64,000 bases of DNA, taken from positions 365,315 through 429,314 of the forward strand of contig VZRG01000362.1 of the NCBI GenBank assembly GCA_013397435.1. The letters are read 5' to 3'. Shown one piece after another: positions 1 through 12,732 of this stretch. The notes beneath the pieces were generated by a model, which ran no database searches, was not told where the DNA came from, and worked only from the letters and a program-made list of their open reading frames with translations. The translations under genes and the position numbers were made by a program. This stretch comes from Erythrocercus mccallii (lineage: Eukaryota > Chordata > Aves > Passeriformes > Dicruridae). Within the stretch, counting starts at the first letter, position 1; every line of letters starts with the position of its first letter.

Positions 1-1236
1 TGTTATATTATATCCTTTCAGAGAGGATCTGTTGCCAGGTGGGACAATATAATCCTGAAAATAACAAGGGTGAAGTCCCTGTCAGGCGAGGCAAACGTGA
101 GGGAATTGCCATTTGTCACCACAGGTCCCATCCTCATCCACACACTTGCCCTCAGCCTCCAGCAACCTAAAAGGCCTTTCAGGAAAGGTTCAGCTCTCCT
201 GGATTTTCCTTCAGCTCTCCTGGATTTTCCTTCAGCTCCCCGTATGCCTCAGAGGACAGCAAGAATTAAAAAATTAGGGGAATTATTGTAACACCAGGTG
301 AATTCTAATACTAAATAGAAACACCGTATGTTTAAAAAATGGCAAGAGAAATAGTAAGAAATTAATTGCAGTGAATCTACAGGTTGGTAGATCATGGATA
401 AATAGACAGATAAACACTCCTTTTGCCATCACTTTTTAAATCATGCCGTTGCTCCTCAGTATTCCTCCTGGGTTACTCCATTTTCTGCCACAGCAGATTA
501 CCAAAAAGCAAAGGACATCTAAACACTTTTGGGGCCATCAGACCTCTCCTTTACTATGATCAAAATGAAATTAACAATTTACTTCCAAAATGGCTCATAA
601 GCCTTTTGAAACAGATGGGATTCAAAAGCATCCTGCAATAGTGCATTCAGTCTCTAGCACCTGATAACAAAATATGCTGGTATGAACTACAAGAAACAAA
701 TTTTCACCATTTAATAGCCCAAACCAAAGTCCGGCTGCACCACTGCCCTATCCAGTAGAGAGCTCCTCTAATTATATGTGCAGGGAAAAAAACCCAACCT
801 GACTAATAAAACAAAAAATTAATGATGTTCAGACAATAATTTCTCGACAATAAACAGCTCGGTCCAACTGCTGTGTTTATACTGGTGCAAATATAAAATG
901 TTTTTCACTGGAATATATCAAGGATTTGCTTGAGAACATTCTCAAAATTTGAAGCTTGATTTGACAACTTCTCCCTCATGAACACAATCACAAAAATCTT
1001 GGATGGAGGCTGAGTTCATCCTTCATTCACACTAAAACAATCTTGCAGGAATTATTGGGTCATCTTATGCAAAGAATAAGATTTCACATGGGATTTTCAC
1101 CACCAGTGAAAACACAGCATGGACTGAGCAGAAATATTTAACACCCCTCAGACCCACTGAAGCCTTTCACAGAACAATAAGAGGAAGAGAAACTTGATGG
1201 GTTTAGTGAAATAATTAACAAGTTTAATTGCAGAAA
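1..1236. other. Intergenic or intronic DNA, A+T rich
   Basis: No gene is supported here. Two open frames of about 70 codons (70-291 and 423-641) have no recognisable domain. The only structured element is the short tandem repeat at 189-240, listed separately. Most of the stretch is plain A+T-rich sequence. Confidence 0.6.
189..240. repeat. 21-bp tandem repeat, about 2.5 copies
   Basis: Two perfect copies of a 21-bp unit beginning TTCAGCTCTCCTGG lie head to tail at 189-209 and 210-230, followed by a partial third copy. The perfect identity suggests a recent minisatellite-style duplication. Confidence 0.85.
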
Positions 1237-2380
1237 TTAAGGTTTAGAGGTCTGGTGAAATGTTCTGGTAGAAAATGGTGGAGATCTGGATTCCTGTTCA
1301 GTCCAAGGAGGTGCCTTGGATGGTTTTTCAGGAGTGCAGACAGCCCAGACCATCAGCGAGTGCTCCCCATAACCCCATGGCTGGGCTGGATTTGGTGAGA
1401 GGGGAGGGTGTCCTGCAGCCCTTCCAGCTGCCACCCAGCAGCAGATGCTGAGGGGAAGGTGACAGCGCTGAGCATGGCTGCTCAGGCCATTTTTCTCACT
1501 TGTTCTTCACCTCAGACAAGTGGCAGAGCTATTCCTGGCTGCCCTGATACCAACAAAAATAATCCCACCCATGACGTGGCAGTGAGAGCTCATTCCCAAC
1601 AGCCACATGTGAGGATTTGCCATCTACTGCATGCTGCACAGGATTTCATTTTCTTACCTGGGTAGGATTTTGTGGTCCCTCACATTAGTGTGATTTCAGA
1701 GTAGAATTTAGTTTATTTCTGTTTTGGTTTTTTCCATTAAGAGGTTGAACTTGTCTTCCAACACCACAGAATAGCTCAAGGAAGAATAAATCAGGTGTCA
1801 GTATATGAAAAGGGCAATTGAGCTGCCCTTTTGGACCCAAACAACCTTTTGGGGATTGTTCACAGATTTCCACAGTACTACTTTAAAAGTGGCACCTGAC
1901 TCAATGAGATGGAGAATGAAGTCACTCGTGGGGGGGACTTTTTGTTCTTGTTCATCACAGCACAGCGCAGTGCTGGGGTCAAGGTTTCTATGTAACAGCA
2001 AATGGGAATGGAGGGCAGAAGGGCTGTGGAGTCCTTTTGATGCCACCCCTGCCACCCAGGTGGTTGAAAAAACCAAATTTTTTCCCCAAGGACCAAGGCT
2101 CCAACAGTAGACAACCTCAGGATCAGCCCCTATTTTATCAGCTCTGCTGGTATCAGCCGTATGCATTCTTTCCCTAAAATTTCCCAGATAAAAAGTGCAA
2201 GAAATCCATTTATGGGCACAAAAAAAGAGTGCCATCTACTACAGAAGATTTTGCATTAGAGGCTTGTGTTGAGGAGCAGTCACCACAGAAGGATTGTGAT
2301 ACTGACAGATGGCATCCAGCACTCCTCAGATGATAGCAGGGTTCTGTCCAGAAATGTTACTTACAGCTGTGTAAAAGTCA
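1237..2380. other. Unannotated sequence, moderately G+C rich
   Basis: Open frames of comparable length occur on both strands (for example 1798-2235 minus and 1805-2110 plus). This is the pattern expected of stop-poor G+C-rich noncoding DNA rather than of an exon. No repeat family was recognised. Confidence 0.5.
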
Positions 2381-3110
2381 GTGGGAGTCTGGATTATGTG
2401 CAAAATTAACAATCATTGGGGAATGCAAATATTCTCAACATTACTCCCACTAATCAGCTTTTAAACATACCCCCTCTCTGGGAGGAAATCAATTTTTTTG
2501 CAAGTAATACAAGGGATTGGTATTACATGTTATAAGTCTAACTGATTAATCCCTTAAGTAAAATTCCTTTCTTTAAATTAATTCAATGCTTCCTGCTGCC
2601 GTTCAGTGGTTTGCCTGAGGACATCACATTTATTTGCTCACTCCTACCTGCCTAGGCACACCCATCCAGTGCTATAACGCCCTTATCAGTTCAATGGATG
2701 ATATCTTGTTATAATTACAAGAAATGTTGCAGCAAACTTGCTGTCTCACTCTTTAGACCTATTTTTCATCACTGAGTCCGTGATTGGAACTTAAATATGG
2801 CTCTAGGTGAGCATCCCCAGAAGGAGCTGAATCCCACTGATGCTAATGAGTCTTGGTACTGATTTCAAGAGCTTTCGAGTTTAGACCTTAATGAAATGAT
2901 ATTTTTTTCCCTTGAATCGTCTTGTGAAGGTGATTCTCGACTTTCACTGCAAAGGAGAGGCTTTGGGGAAAAGGAGAAGTTCCATACCCAGTAGATGGTG
3001 CTGTAATCAAATCCTAAAACCTGTTACACCAGAGCCACTCTGCTGCAGTGTCACGGCGAATTTCCGCAATTAATAAAGCAAGAGTGTTTATTTTAGACAC
3101 GTGTCGTTGT
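2381..3110. promoter_or_regulatory. Possible conserved noncoding element (weak)
   Basis: The block holds a perfect octamer (ATGCAAAT at 2423-2430, a POU-factor site) and several TAATTA/TTAATT homeodomain-like cores, with no simple repeats and no coding signal. This texture resembles vertebrate distal enhancers, but nothing in a single sequence proves conservation. An alignment to chicken would decide. Confidence 0.25.
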
Positions 3111-6100
3111 GTTTAAAACACGCTTATTAATCTGGAGCAGTAATTGTCATGGCAGTCTGCTGAAACAATCCCAAGGAGCGTGTGGTGTGGGTTTTCCATA
3201 TCTTCCAGAAAAGGGATTGGGGATTTCTGCTCGCATCTCTTGGGCTCTGTGGTCCAGGGCTGTGAGATCCAGCACAGGGAGGGCACATCTCTCATTTTGG
3301 GGAAGCAAAGCAAAATCCCTCCATCTGCACTATCTTGTGCCTTCCAGCCCCAGGTCAGATTTCACAGAGGCAGAAATGTGATCAGTTGATAAGACAGGAA
3401 AGGAATATCATCGCCCAAGTGAATAAATTGTAAGTATTTTGTTCTAAAAAAAAAAAACAAACAAACCTTTGGATTTCTTTCAAACTCTTTGACTGTGTTG
3501 GTACAGTCCTCCACCACCTGCACTTGCATATCTGATCTTCAAATTCCCCTATTTTGTAACTGGAACTGAATACAATGGCCATGTCCTGAAATCAGCCTTT
3601 ACTTTTCTCCTCTACAATCTCCATTAAAGCTCGCTGCTGTTGATAACCTTTGATCTCCTCTCCATTTCTGCTTAACTTTTGAATGGTGCACACACCTATC
3701 CGATATTGCCAGTCCTCCCAGGGAGGGAAGGCATCCTCTTTGTAGGCATGCCTAGGAGAATAACCTCTCCCAAGGAGCTGCAGAAAATTCAGCACAGGGG
3801 GGACAGGAAGGCACAGGCAGTGACACTGCAGAGCCAGGGGCAGAGGGGGCTGAAGAGAACCATGGTGGCAGCTGCTGGGCCTCTTTGAGAATTCAATTCA
3901 ATGTATGGATTTTATTTTTTTTTTTAGTTTGACCTGAAAGTCAATTTGGACAGATGTCCTTTCTAATGGCAGCAGCACCTCTGCACAACTTTCCTGGCAC
4001 AAGATCTTGATTTTAGACAATATTGCAAACACAGAAGCAGATTTTCATATGATAAAATACCTTACAGGCTCTTACTGTTCATTGCCACTCTGAACCATCT
4101 GGAATGGTCAGGAAAAGCTGCAGGACTGATCAACCCTGGGATCAGCTCTGGAACTCTGCACCCCACAGAGTCCTCACTCACTCCAGAGGCAAATTTAATA
4201 AAATATTTGGCTGAATAAAATGCTCATGGATGTTATGTGCCTTTACATGTGGACAGCTGAAGTCTAAGAAAACTAAATCAAAACAACAACAAGAAAATTC
4301 CTATAAATCATGTTTCCTGTAGTTTTCACTTATGCAGAGGTTTGCAGCAAAGATTCCTTGGGCTACAGAATTTCATTTAACACACAGCATGGTTTTTAAA
4401 CAAGAAATACAGCAGGAGGAATTTATATACTTCTTAGAGCATGGAAGCCCCTTCCCAGAATTATTAATGTGACAATACCCACACACTCAGGGCCACGTTC
4501 CAGCCCTGAGTACACACTTGTGTCTGCACTGAAGTTAGCAAAAGCTGCACAAATATATCCAAGGAAAGACTTTCCCCCATCATAAATTTTTCAGAAAATG
4601 TAATTATTATGTATGATAATTTTAGCTAATGAATACATTTGTATGACTCATTCATTATGTATCAGTCATTTATAAGGTGTTCACAGCATGTTTTATTAAT
4701 TATTATTAAAACCTTGGATTTATTTTAATTCATATTTCATCAGGGTTACCTCTTTGAAATGCTACAGACTTTCTTTTGAGCTAATCTCAGGCTTGATTTC
4801 TGCTTCTGTGAGGATCTAGTCCAGTTTAAATAGAAAACAAGAGGAGACTTTCCACGTATTTCAAGGGTCTCTAGATCAGGTCAGTTGTACACAAAGGATA
4901 TTAAGAGGCCATTGGTCTATATCAGGTATATAAATAATTTGTAACATAAAAAGTAGGGCTGAAAGTGCCCTCAAGAATCACTGAGCTTTTCCCTCGCCAT
5001 GTCCATGGGAATGACCCAAGCTGGTCCCTGGGCTGGGATGTGGGGTAGGAAGCATCACTTCTGCTCCTGTGCAAGCCCTGCAGGAGGAGGAGCCCTACCC
5101 AGAGCTGTGACAATTATTGGGTCACTGCCTTCTCCAATTGTTCTGCACAAGGATCTGCTTCACCTCCCTGGTTTCTGTCATGGTTATTTTCCTGCTGGTT
5201 ATTTTCCTGCAACATTCTGCTGTTGTAATGAAAGTAAACACCATTCCCTAGAAGATTTGCATTTTCCCTTGGGAGATTTTATGGAATGCAGCCACTGAAA
5301 AAAAAACCCCACCAACCAAACAACGCCTACTTTTAATAAACACTTTGTTTCTTTACAAATATCACAGGGATACAGCCTAATTCCTGCCTATCACCAATTT
5401 TGGACCAGATCAAGACAAAAAGTTAAGAGATGGGGGGAAAGGAAGTCCCAAGTCCTTGGCACCAGGAGTCTCTTTGACCAGAAGCAGCATGAATAGGTTT
5501 CATATAGATCAATAATATAAAATTGCATATTGGGGTGAAAAAAGTAGACACCACTTTGCAAAAGGATGAAGCAAAGCTTGGGGAGTGCAATTCCAAACCT
5601 GGGGACATAACCAAGAGTTAAACCTCAGAAAGGGCAGGAATTAAACAGAAGTCTCGAGGAGAAAAATTAGTTTAATTTCCAGAGACTTCAAAAAAATACC
5701 CCACTACTGAGCTACTGCATAAAAGCAGATACACAGAGACTGAATTTGGCCATCTGCAAACAGACTGCATGAACAGGCTGCCCTTTTAGCCCTTGCCCCT
5801 AGAAAAAGAAAGGATAAAGGATGCTGGACTGGTAAAAGTCCCAGAGCTGGAAAAGAGCACAAGGAGCAACATAGATCAGATTTTTTTATCCTGATTTACT
5901 TGATTTCCTCCAGACATGCCATTGCAGGGCTCACAGGGCCTGGCCCAGAGAGAGACCTTTAAAAATGGAAAGGTTTCCATCCATTCCAGTAAACTTTCAG
6001 ATAAATTCTCAAGAAGCACTTTCCATTTCAGTGCGTGGTGCTGCCTGCGAAGAACGTCAGCTGTAATGGGGAGGAGCTTCAGACAGTTGTCACCATCCAC

Positions 6101-6480
6101 AAAAAAAAAATTGCAAAATATACCTTGCAAAAAAGACCAGCTCGTTATTAAAGTTATGTTCCTTTCAACACCATGATTTCCAACAAATATTGAAAAATGT
6201 TAGAGATGTTCTTCATTTTTTACACTTAAGCAGCATCAAAAAAACCCACCAAACTGATTTTGGAGGCAAAAATGAGCAAGTGCAATTGCTCACCACATTT
6301 ATGTGCTGAAATGCAACTCAAGCTGAATTTTTACAGGTAAATTACGAATTTTGGAGAAAAAGAGGTTTTCTGTTTGGAGCCTTAATGCAGTTTTCTTTCG
6401 AGTGGCCCAACTGTATTGCTGTGCCTAGAACCCATTATTTCTGAGGTGCAGAAATGCCTGGTTCCAAATGTAGCAAAATG
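3111..6480. other. Intergenic or intronic DNA
   Basis: Several short open frames on both strands without domains. The only structured feature is a perfect two-copy 15-bp tandem repeat at 5181-5210. A+T-rich runs near 4600-4740 contain repeated TATGATAAT/TGTAATTATT-like words but no defined unit. I see no gene here. Confidence 0.5.
5181..5210. repeat. 15-bp perfect tandem duplication
   Basis: The unit TGGTTATTTTCCTGC occurs twice without interruption at 5181-5195 and 5196-5210. It is a small replication-slippage duplication. Confidence 0.85.
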
Positions 6481-6990
6481 AAAAATTACAGAGCCTGTCT
6501 AACAAATCAAAAATAAATGAAGTAACAACATAAAGGTAAATTTACTGTTATTTATAATTTACCATTTTTACCTTGTTTTCAATTGTCTCTTAGTCCTCTT
6601 CATTCGAGGAGCCCATTACATTTTATTATGCTAAACCTTATCTTCTGTCACATAAATTACAGTTAAAGATCTTAATATTAAAGCCTCTTAGCTCCCAGAC
6701 CATATTTCAGGCTTTGTTCAAACCAGACATTAATGCTGAAATTGAACACAGATCACTTTGTCATCATTACCTATGATCTCAAAAGTATAATACAATCTTT
6801 GGTATATATGGCACAAAAATGCTTCTTTGTATAACACTGAATTATGGAGATGTATTGATATTCTTAATATTTTGACAAAACAATAAAACTAAATATGTTA
6901 GCTCTTTAGCAGATACCAGCATACCAGCCCAGCTATTATAACAATAGTTACTGAGGTAAAGGTTTATTTATTCCAGGTAAAATAGGGAAT
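6481..6990. promoter_or_regulatory. Possible conserved noncoding element
   Basis: A+T-rich but not low-complexity sequence with many homeodomain-type ATTA cores, a CATTAAT word and no long open frame. It resembles deeply conserved noncoding DNA near developmental genes. The call rests on texture only. Confidence 0.28.
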
Positions 6991-9060
6991 TAATCATGGA
7001 GTTATTTTAATCCTAAGTTTTCCCTGGTATAATTTAGCCTTCCTGCTGGCTGCTACAGGAACTCTCTTGCCAATGTTCATCATCATCTGCTTGGGTTCAC
7101 AATATGCACCTTTGTTACAGGAACAATATTCCCTTTTCAGTGGTTGTGTCTCCAGCAAGGAGAAACACGGGTGCAGACTGTCTTTCATCTTATTGTGTGC
7201 CTTTTACTCCTGCCCAGGAATTACCCTAAAAGAGGAGTCCCATGAGCCTGGACAGGGCTCTGCACAGGGATGGAGGGGGGAGCACAGCAACAATCCACTC
7301 CTGGTTTGTGCCTGAAACCTGTGCTTTTGTCATTATTATTATTATTATTAATTATTTTCATACAAGCAGAGCCCCATGTTTGGTGCTTACCCACCACTCT
7401 CAGACCTTTACAGACACATGCACCCTGGCCCAAATTCTGTTTGTAGCTATTATCACCTCAATATTATCACCTATTATAACCCAAATGAATCTGCATGAGG
7501 CTGAGGACAAAATATTGCATTTTGCAAGAGTTAGTTCTATTCACGAGTGGTCAGAAGAGTATCTTCTGCAGGGTATTTTTACAAGGCTTCCCCTGCATAT
7601 CTCCTCCAGTCAATGAAAAGCTTTGGATGACTTTGTCATGCCTTGAAAAAATTAAAAATCCCCAGCTGTTTGTAGCACCCTGGCCAGGATCTCCCCCCAC
7701 CCTGCCACTGCAGCAGAGAGAGAGGCAGCCCTCAAAAAGCTCCTCCCAAGAGAAAATTTCATCTCTGTTTTTCCTTCATCTTTTGGACTGCCCACAACCT
7801 GCTCCATTTACCCAGTTCCTGCTGGTCAGTCACTCTGAGAGGGCAGGGAAGCCACCAGGTGTTTTTTACCTGCAGCCTGCTTGGGTTGGAGGCAGAAGAG
7901 ATGCTTCTGCATCAATGACTGCTTCTGCCAGCTCACAAATTATACGAAAAGCAAAGATCTGTGTGAAAGAAGTCAGGCTGATATGTTTCAGTACAAATGC
8001 ACGGAAAAGTTGAATTCACAGCTGTCCAAATGTAAGAAACTTCCCTCAAAAACCGCTCTGTGCAGGTGCTCTTTGGTACGTACAGATGAATATTTCTCCA
8101 ATGGAACACATCCCGCAATGCTTCAAAATATCTCTGTCCACTTGTATTAGAGTTTGGGGTATTGCAACGTCTTTCATTATAAAGAGAGGGTTATTTTTTT
8201 AATATATACCTTTTCATTACATCTAGGAGTAAGGTCATGAGTTCTTCTCATGATGGAGGTATAAATATTACATTGTATGGCTGAAATAGTCTGCCTCCGT
8301 TCCTGGAGAATACCCTTGGGTAAAATAGTGTGTCAGGGCAGCTGATTGCCTGCTCATTTCAGTTTGCTTACTTTTTACAAATAAATTACCAGACAAATGA
8401 ATAAAAAGAGAGCGTTAACTTCAGACAATCAGATTCATAATGCAGCCCCATTATGGTTTCAGAGCCTTTAAGGCTAAATTAGAGTTATTTCTGAAATTAG
8501 CTAATCGGGGTTGTGGCTCATTTCTCTCCTCCCGGAAAGGGTGGGGGGAACCTTGTAGTGACAGCAAGAGCAGAGATGCAGGAGAAATGGGGTTTGCTCA
8601 CAGTTTTCCTGTAGGAAGCTGGGCAAGCTACCCATGCTCAGGTCAGAATTCCTCCCAGCTGCCCTGGGGTGTGGGGAGCAATCCCAGGTGGCTTGGAAGG
8701 GAGGATGGTGTGTCACACCGTGCCCCTGTGTCACCTGTGCACACAGGCCTCAGCACACCCACACCCAGACACACTCAAATCCCTTTTCTTCCACTTTTGC
8801 CTTCATTGTCTTTTGAATTTCTGCCCCCTTTTTGGCACAGGCAATGGTTAGTCTGTGCATACAGCACTGAACACCGAGTCATTTCAAGCACGAATCTAAC
8901 TGTAGAGACTCTGGAGTTTTGCATGTTTAAATTTTTTTTCTCTATTTTTTCACATACATATTATTCTGGAAGTGCCACTTGCTGGTAGATTTTCAAGTAT
9001 TCCCTTTTTTGACAATTTTTACATCCTCTTATTATCTTATAAGTGTTAAATGATAATGAT
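6991..9060. other. Intergenic or intronic DNA
   Basis: Contains a short (ATT)n microsatellite and open frames up to 182 codons (8440-8988 plus), none with a recognisable domain. The 8440-8988 frame has poly-phenylalanine and histidine-proline stretches typical of chance reading of noncoding DNA. Confidence 0.5.
7332..7357. repeat. (ATT)n microsatellite
   Basis: About six uninterrupted ATT units, then a near-match ATTATTTT extension. Confidence 0.85.
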
Positions 9061-10080
9061 TCATCTGTTCATTTCAGTAGATACACATTTGTTTGCTGAA
9101 TGGCTATTAACCAGGAGCTGTTAATTACATAAGATAATTTTGTGTAAGTGTTGGCCTTAAAAAATAAACTCTCTCTCTGGGTTTTACCCCACAAGCAAGT
9201 ATTTGGATTTTGATTTTTTTAAAAAAAAAATTTAAAACTTTTGTTTCGTTACTTCTTGTTCGCAAGCGAACCAAGTGATTGATTCATTTGAGTGAATGAA
9301 AAATGCATCATAATTGCTGCAGTGTGTCCAGCCTGAATTATGTGCTGCTGGCACAAGCACAAGTAAATAATACCTCATCTGTTTACTGCTCTGCTCAATC
9401 CTGCCAGTGGAAGCAGTGGCTGACAAAAGGGAGAGGAAATCTGCAGTTTGCAGGGAGTGGGAGCCAGGAGGTGGCAAACAGCAATTCCATGTCCAAAAAG
9501 GGAACTCAGGTGAATTTTGCCTGGTGCTCTGTAAGGCTGATAAAAGCAGAGTTTGCCTTCTCAGCGTGACTTCAGATTGTCCCTTTGGAAAGGCTCTGTG
9601 GGTGTGAGAGAGAAGGAGGGTTGTGTCTGCACTGTGAGGAGTGAGGTGTCTCCTCCTGGTGGGATCCTCCAACCTGCGGTGCTCGAATGTGTAAAGGAGC
9701 AAAGCACAAGGGGAGCTTCAGGCTCTGAGACATCGGCTTTGAGACATGGACCTCTTTGGGAACCAGCCCTAGAATGGTTTTCCCTTGCTTGTCTCCTCCC
9801 CAAGGCAGTGGATCCTTGCTCTGTGAAGCATGAAGTGCTTCCATGCATGGTCAGCAGGTTGTTTTTATTTTGATTTCGTTTTTTGCCTTAAACAATGTCA
9901 GTTCTCAGGTCTATATGGATAGGACCACAAATCTTTACAGAATACCAGAATACCTTCACTGTTTCTCTGAATATTTATACACAGCATCTCTTTGTGTCTC
10001 CTGGTCTTCTGGTGCAGTCCTTCTTCCCCAGTGGGAGAATCTTTCTACCATGAGGCTGAGCTTAAGAAAAGCTGGGATTT
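9061..10080. other. Intergenic or intronic DNA with a CpG-containing palindrome
   Basis: No gene is supported. Open frames on both strands at 9232-9873 overlap each other and lack domains. A 14-bp inverted repeat GTTCGCAAGCGAAC lies at 9258-9271. The rest is unremarkable. Confidence 0.5.
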
Positions 10081-10304
10081 ATCAGAATCAGAGAGGTTAA
10101 GGGACCGTAACCCTCATCCACTCCCACGCCCTGCCATGGGCAGGGACACCTTCCACCATCCCAGGGTGCTCCAAGTACTGTCCAGCCTGGCCTTGGACAT
10201 TGCCAGGGATCCAGGGGCAGCCTCAGCTTCTCTGGGCACCCTGTGCTACTGTCTCACCACCTTCACAGGGAAAAATTTCTTAATATTTGATCTAAATATA
10301 CACC
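10081..10304 (-). mobile_element. CR1 LINE, 5'-truncated 3' fragment (old copy)
   Basis: Read on the minus strand, this is the CR1 3' region. It runs from the stretch before the conserved CTCACCACCTTCACAGGG motif, through the CCTTGGACATTGCCAGGGATCC-like core and the CATGGGCAGGG box, to the degenerate terminal GGTTAAGGGACC. Only the extreme 3' end remains, as is usual for CR1, so it has no reverse-transcriptase coding capacity. It differs from the other copies in this window at many positions and is deleted near its terminus, so it is probably one of the older insertions. Confidence 0.85.
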
Positions 10305-10860
10305 GTGTCTGTTAAATAAGTGACATTTTCCATCTAGAATGGATCGCTCAAAATCCTTCACCAAGTGGCCTCTGTCCTTCATTCCCACCTGCAAGTGACT
10401 GCACAGTGTCCTGTTGTCATTTATCCTTTAAAAAAACAAGCTGGTTAAAGGAATGTGAAAATATCTCATTGCAGACTTCTTCCTTTCTCATCTGCATTTC
10501 TGTTCCTGCCCCAGGTAGTCTCACTGGCAAAACCCCAATGGCTGTGCACAGAATTAAAGGACACATAAAACTCGCAAAGCAATTTGCTGACAGCTAAAAT
10601 CATAGTCAGAAAGGACCAGAGAGCTCTAAAATAAGTGTTTGACCTTAGTGGTAGCACACCCCCAAATTTCTGATGGTGTCAGCAGCTTGGGCTCCAACAC
10701 AGACTTCCAGCGCTCTGAATGGCTTTTCCCCTTTAAATCACATCAGCATTAGATTTAAAGCCTGAGCTGAAATCCACAGTAAGCAATGTGAGCTGGGAAC
10801 CTGACTGACTTCAGCCTGCACAGTGACGGGCTCAGTCTCTCACATCCATGCTACAAGGAA
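10305..10860. other. Intergenic or intronic DNA
   Basis: No gene or recognised repeat. A stretch at 10597-10650 (AATCATAG... GGACC) faintly resembles a decayed CR1 terminus but is too short and diverged to call. Confidence 0.4.
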
Positions 10861-11830
10861 AAAAGTTTGCTTCCCTGCTTTCCTCCCATATTTGAACATT
10901 GATTTTTTAAAATTCTCAGCTTTAAAATTCAGATCAAGCTTTTACGATTTTTGCTGCTGACCTTCAATTACACCTTTTCTTTTGCAGCTGTCAGATTAAA
11001 GTGATTTATATTTCCTAAAGTTAAAGCGTATTTCTGACGGTTGGGATAATTATCTCCCAGAGCAGAGTCCATCACGTTTAAGACATTTTGTCACCAGCAA
11101 GGTGCAATGGCAGCCAGAAGTCACACGAGGACTCATCTCTTGTGGATTACCTTGGTGGACACCCAGAGAAAGAAGCCCCCAGCTCCCAGCAGTACCAAAA
11201 TTACTGCCTCTGACCTGCTTCAAAACATAACCTTGCCAGTATAAACATTGTTATCACAATAATATTACATAAAATCAGCATTACGCTGACCATTTTTTCT
11301 TGCAAGGCAAACACAGCTGATGTCATTCCCACACCAGACAGCTCTCGTGTTATTTGCTCCTCCCCTCGACAGAATTTTATTTGGCAATTAAATAAATACC
11401 TGCGTAATTTCACAGACTGCAGGATGTTGGCTTTTTTATTTTGCATTGCATAATTACATTCACAGAGAGAATATTTTAATGCCCTATGTTTTCAATATCA
11501 TTTTTTTCATATAAAAGGAAAATTTAATTTTACTCTGCAAATATAAATTAGATCCAGTAAAATGCAATGAAGTGTAAAGTAGATGAAAGGTTCTTTTATA
11601 TGGAAAATATTCTTTCTATGAAAATTAATTGGTCTTTACTTTAAATTTTTTTTCACTGGCAAATATATGTTCTCTATGTATAAAGTGTTATCTGGCAGTA
11701 AAATTTATTACCACCTGAACTATTCCTCCCCATATTTCAGGACACTGAATATCATCAAGATTGTTCCCTTTTGCTGAGGTGAATGCTTGCTCAAAGCACA
11801 ATCATTTCAATTTGAAAATGATGGAAGACA
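10861..11830. promoter_or_regulatory. Possible conserved noncoding element
   Basis: The segment around 10910-11100 carries a GATAAT/ATTATC pair, CATCACG and AAGCG words in otherwise A+T-rich unique sequence. It continues into A+T-rich DNA to 11830 with no microsatellite and no gene. Enhancer-like texture only. Confidence 0.22.
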
Positions 11831-12442
11831 GTAAGTGGAAATGCATGAGAAGTTTCAAGAACTGTAGAAAAAAAAATCACCTTTTGAACTGTTGAATCCT
11901 AGCAGCCACATAATAACCTATTTGCTGATGTCAGAGGTGGATTTTCACAGGTAATACCGTGTGGGATAGAAATGTGATTTTCCAAGGTATACTGGGTATA
12001 CAGGAAGAAGGTCCCCAAGAGCTACATCTTCGTGTGGTACAAAGGGCAGTGAGCAGCTAAAGGATTTTTAAGCCTTGCAACTCCACCCCTTGAAGAACTT
12101 GCATTTTTCCACCTTAAACAAGGAACTTTCTTGATGAATAATTGCTGTTGTTTTGGGGTTTTTCCTGTCAAGTTTTAGAACATACTGCTGGATTCACCAA
12201 AATTGGTGTTTTCCTGCTCAGAAACCTTCCACGTGGCGAAAGGCAAAGCAGGGGAAAACTGCTCCATCTGTCCTGGTCATGATGCCTTCAATTTTAGCTT
12301 TTATATTTTTCATATATTTCTAATGCTGCAATTCTTTAGTGCATAACTCTAAATTCCATACACAGCGTGAGCTGCTGCTGCTTTCCCATTTCGGTCAGAC
12401 ACAGCAATTCCTCTCCAGGCCTGGGAATAAAGGACACTTCAC
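11831..12442. other. Intergenic or intronic DNA
   Basis: Nothing recognisable. It ends where the LTR-like element begins. Confidence 0.4.
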
Positions 12443-12732
12443 TGTCCCAGGCCCCAAGAAATACAAATAAAAGTGAGTTGTGGAAGGGAAATTGGAGTAA
12501 ATGACTTCATTACCTGAAGCTGTAATTGGAAGATTAACCCCCAATCTGCAAATGGACCAAACTTATAAAAGTGTGAAAACTCGTGCTCCATCATCCATTT
12601 TTGGGTGTAGCCCCTAGGAGAGTGGGCTTTGTCTGCCTGAAACGTACCTGAAGGCCCTTCAATAAATAAACCTGCTTTTTATTCCCTTCATTTTGCCTGG
12701 CCTCTGTTTTTAGGCAGCCCTGAAAGGCATCA
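12443..12732 (+). mobile_element. Candidate solitary LTR of an avian endogenous retrovirus
   Basis: About 290 bp bounded by TG (12443) and CA (12731-12732), with the parts of an LTR in the right order. A TATA box TATAAAA lies at 12564-12570, and overlapping AATAAA polyadenylation signals at 12661-12670 are followed by a T-rich U5-like segment. The flanks are TTCAC on the left and GTCAC on the right, a near-match compatible with a 5-bp target duplication carrying one mutation. No internal retroviral genes adjoin it, so it would be a solo LTR. The family cannot be named from sequence alone, and the boundaries are approximate. Confidence 0.5.
12564..12570 (+). promoter_or_regulatory. TATA box of candidate LTR
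   Basis: TATAAAA, about 95 bp upstream of the AATAAA signal. This spacing is compatible with a short R region. Activity is unknown. Confidence 0.4.

Noticed and set aside
8440..8988. 182-codon plus-strand open frame
   Set aside because: No domain, biased composition from a T-rich run, no splice context, and overlapping frames in other registers.
10597..10650. Possible decayed CR1 terminus
   Set aside because: Only short words match, with no core segment.
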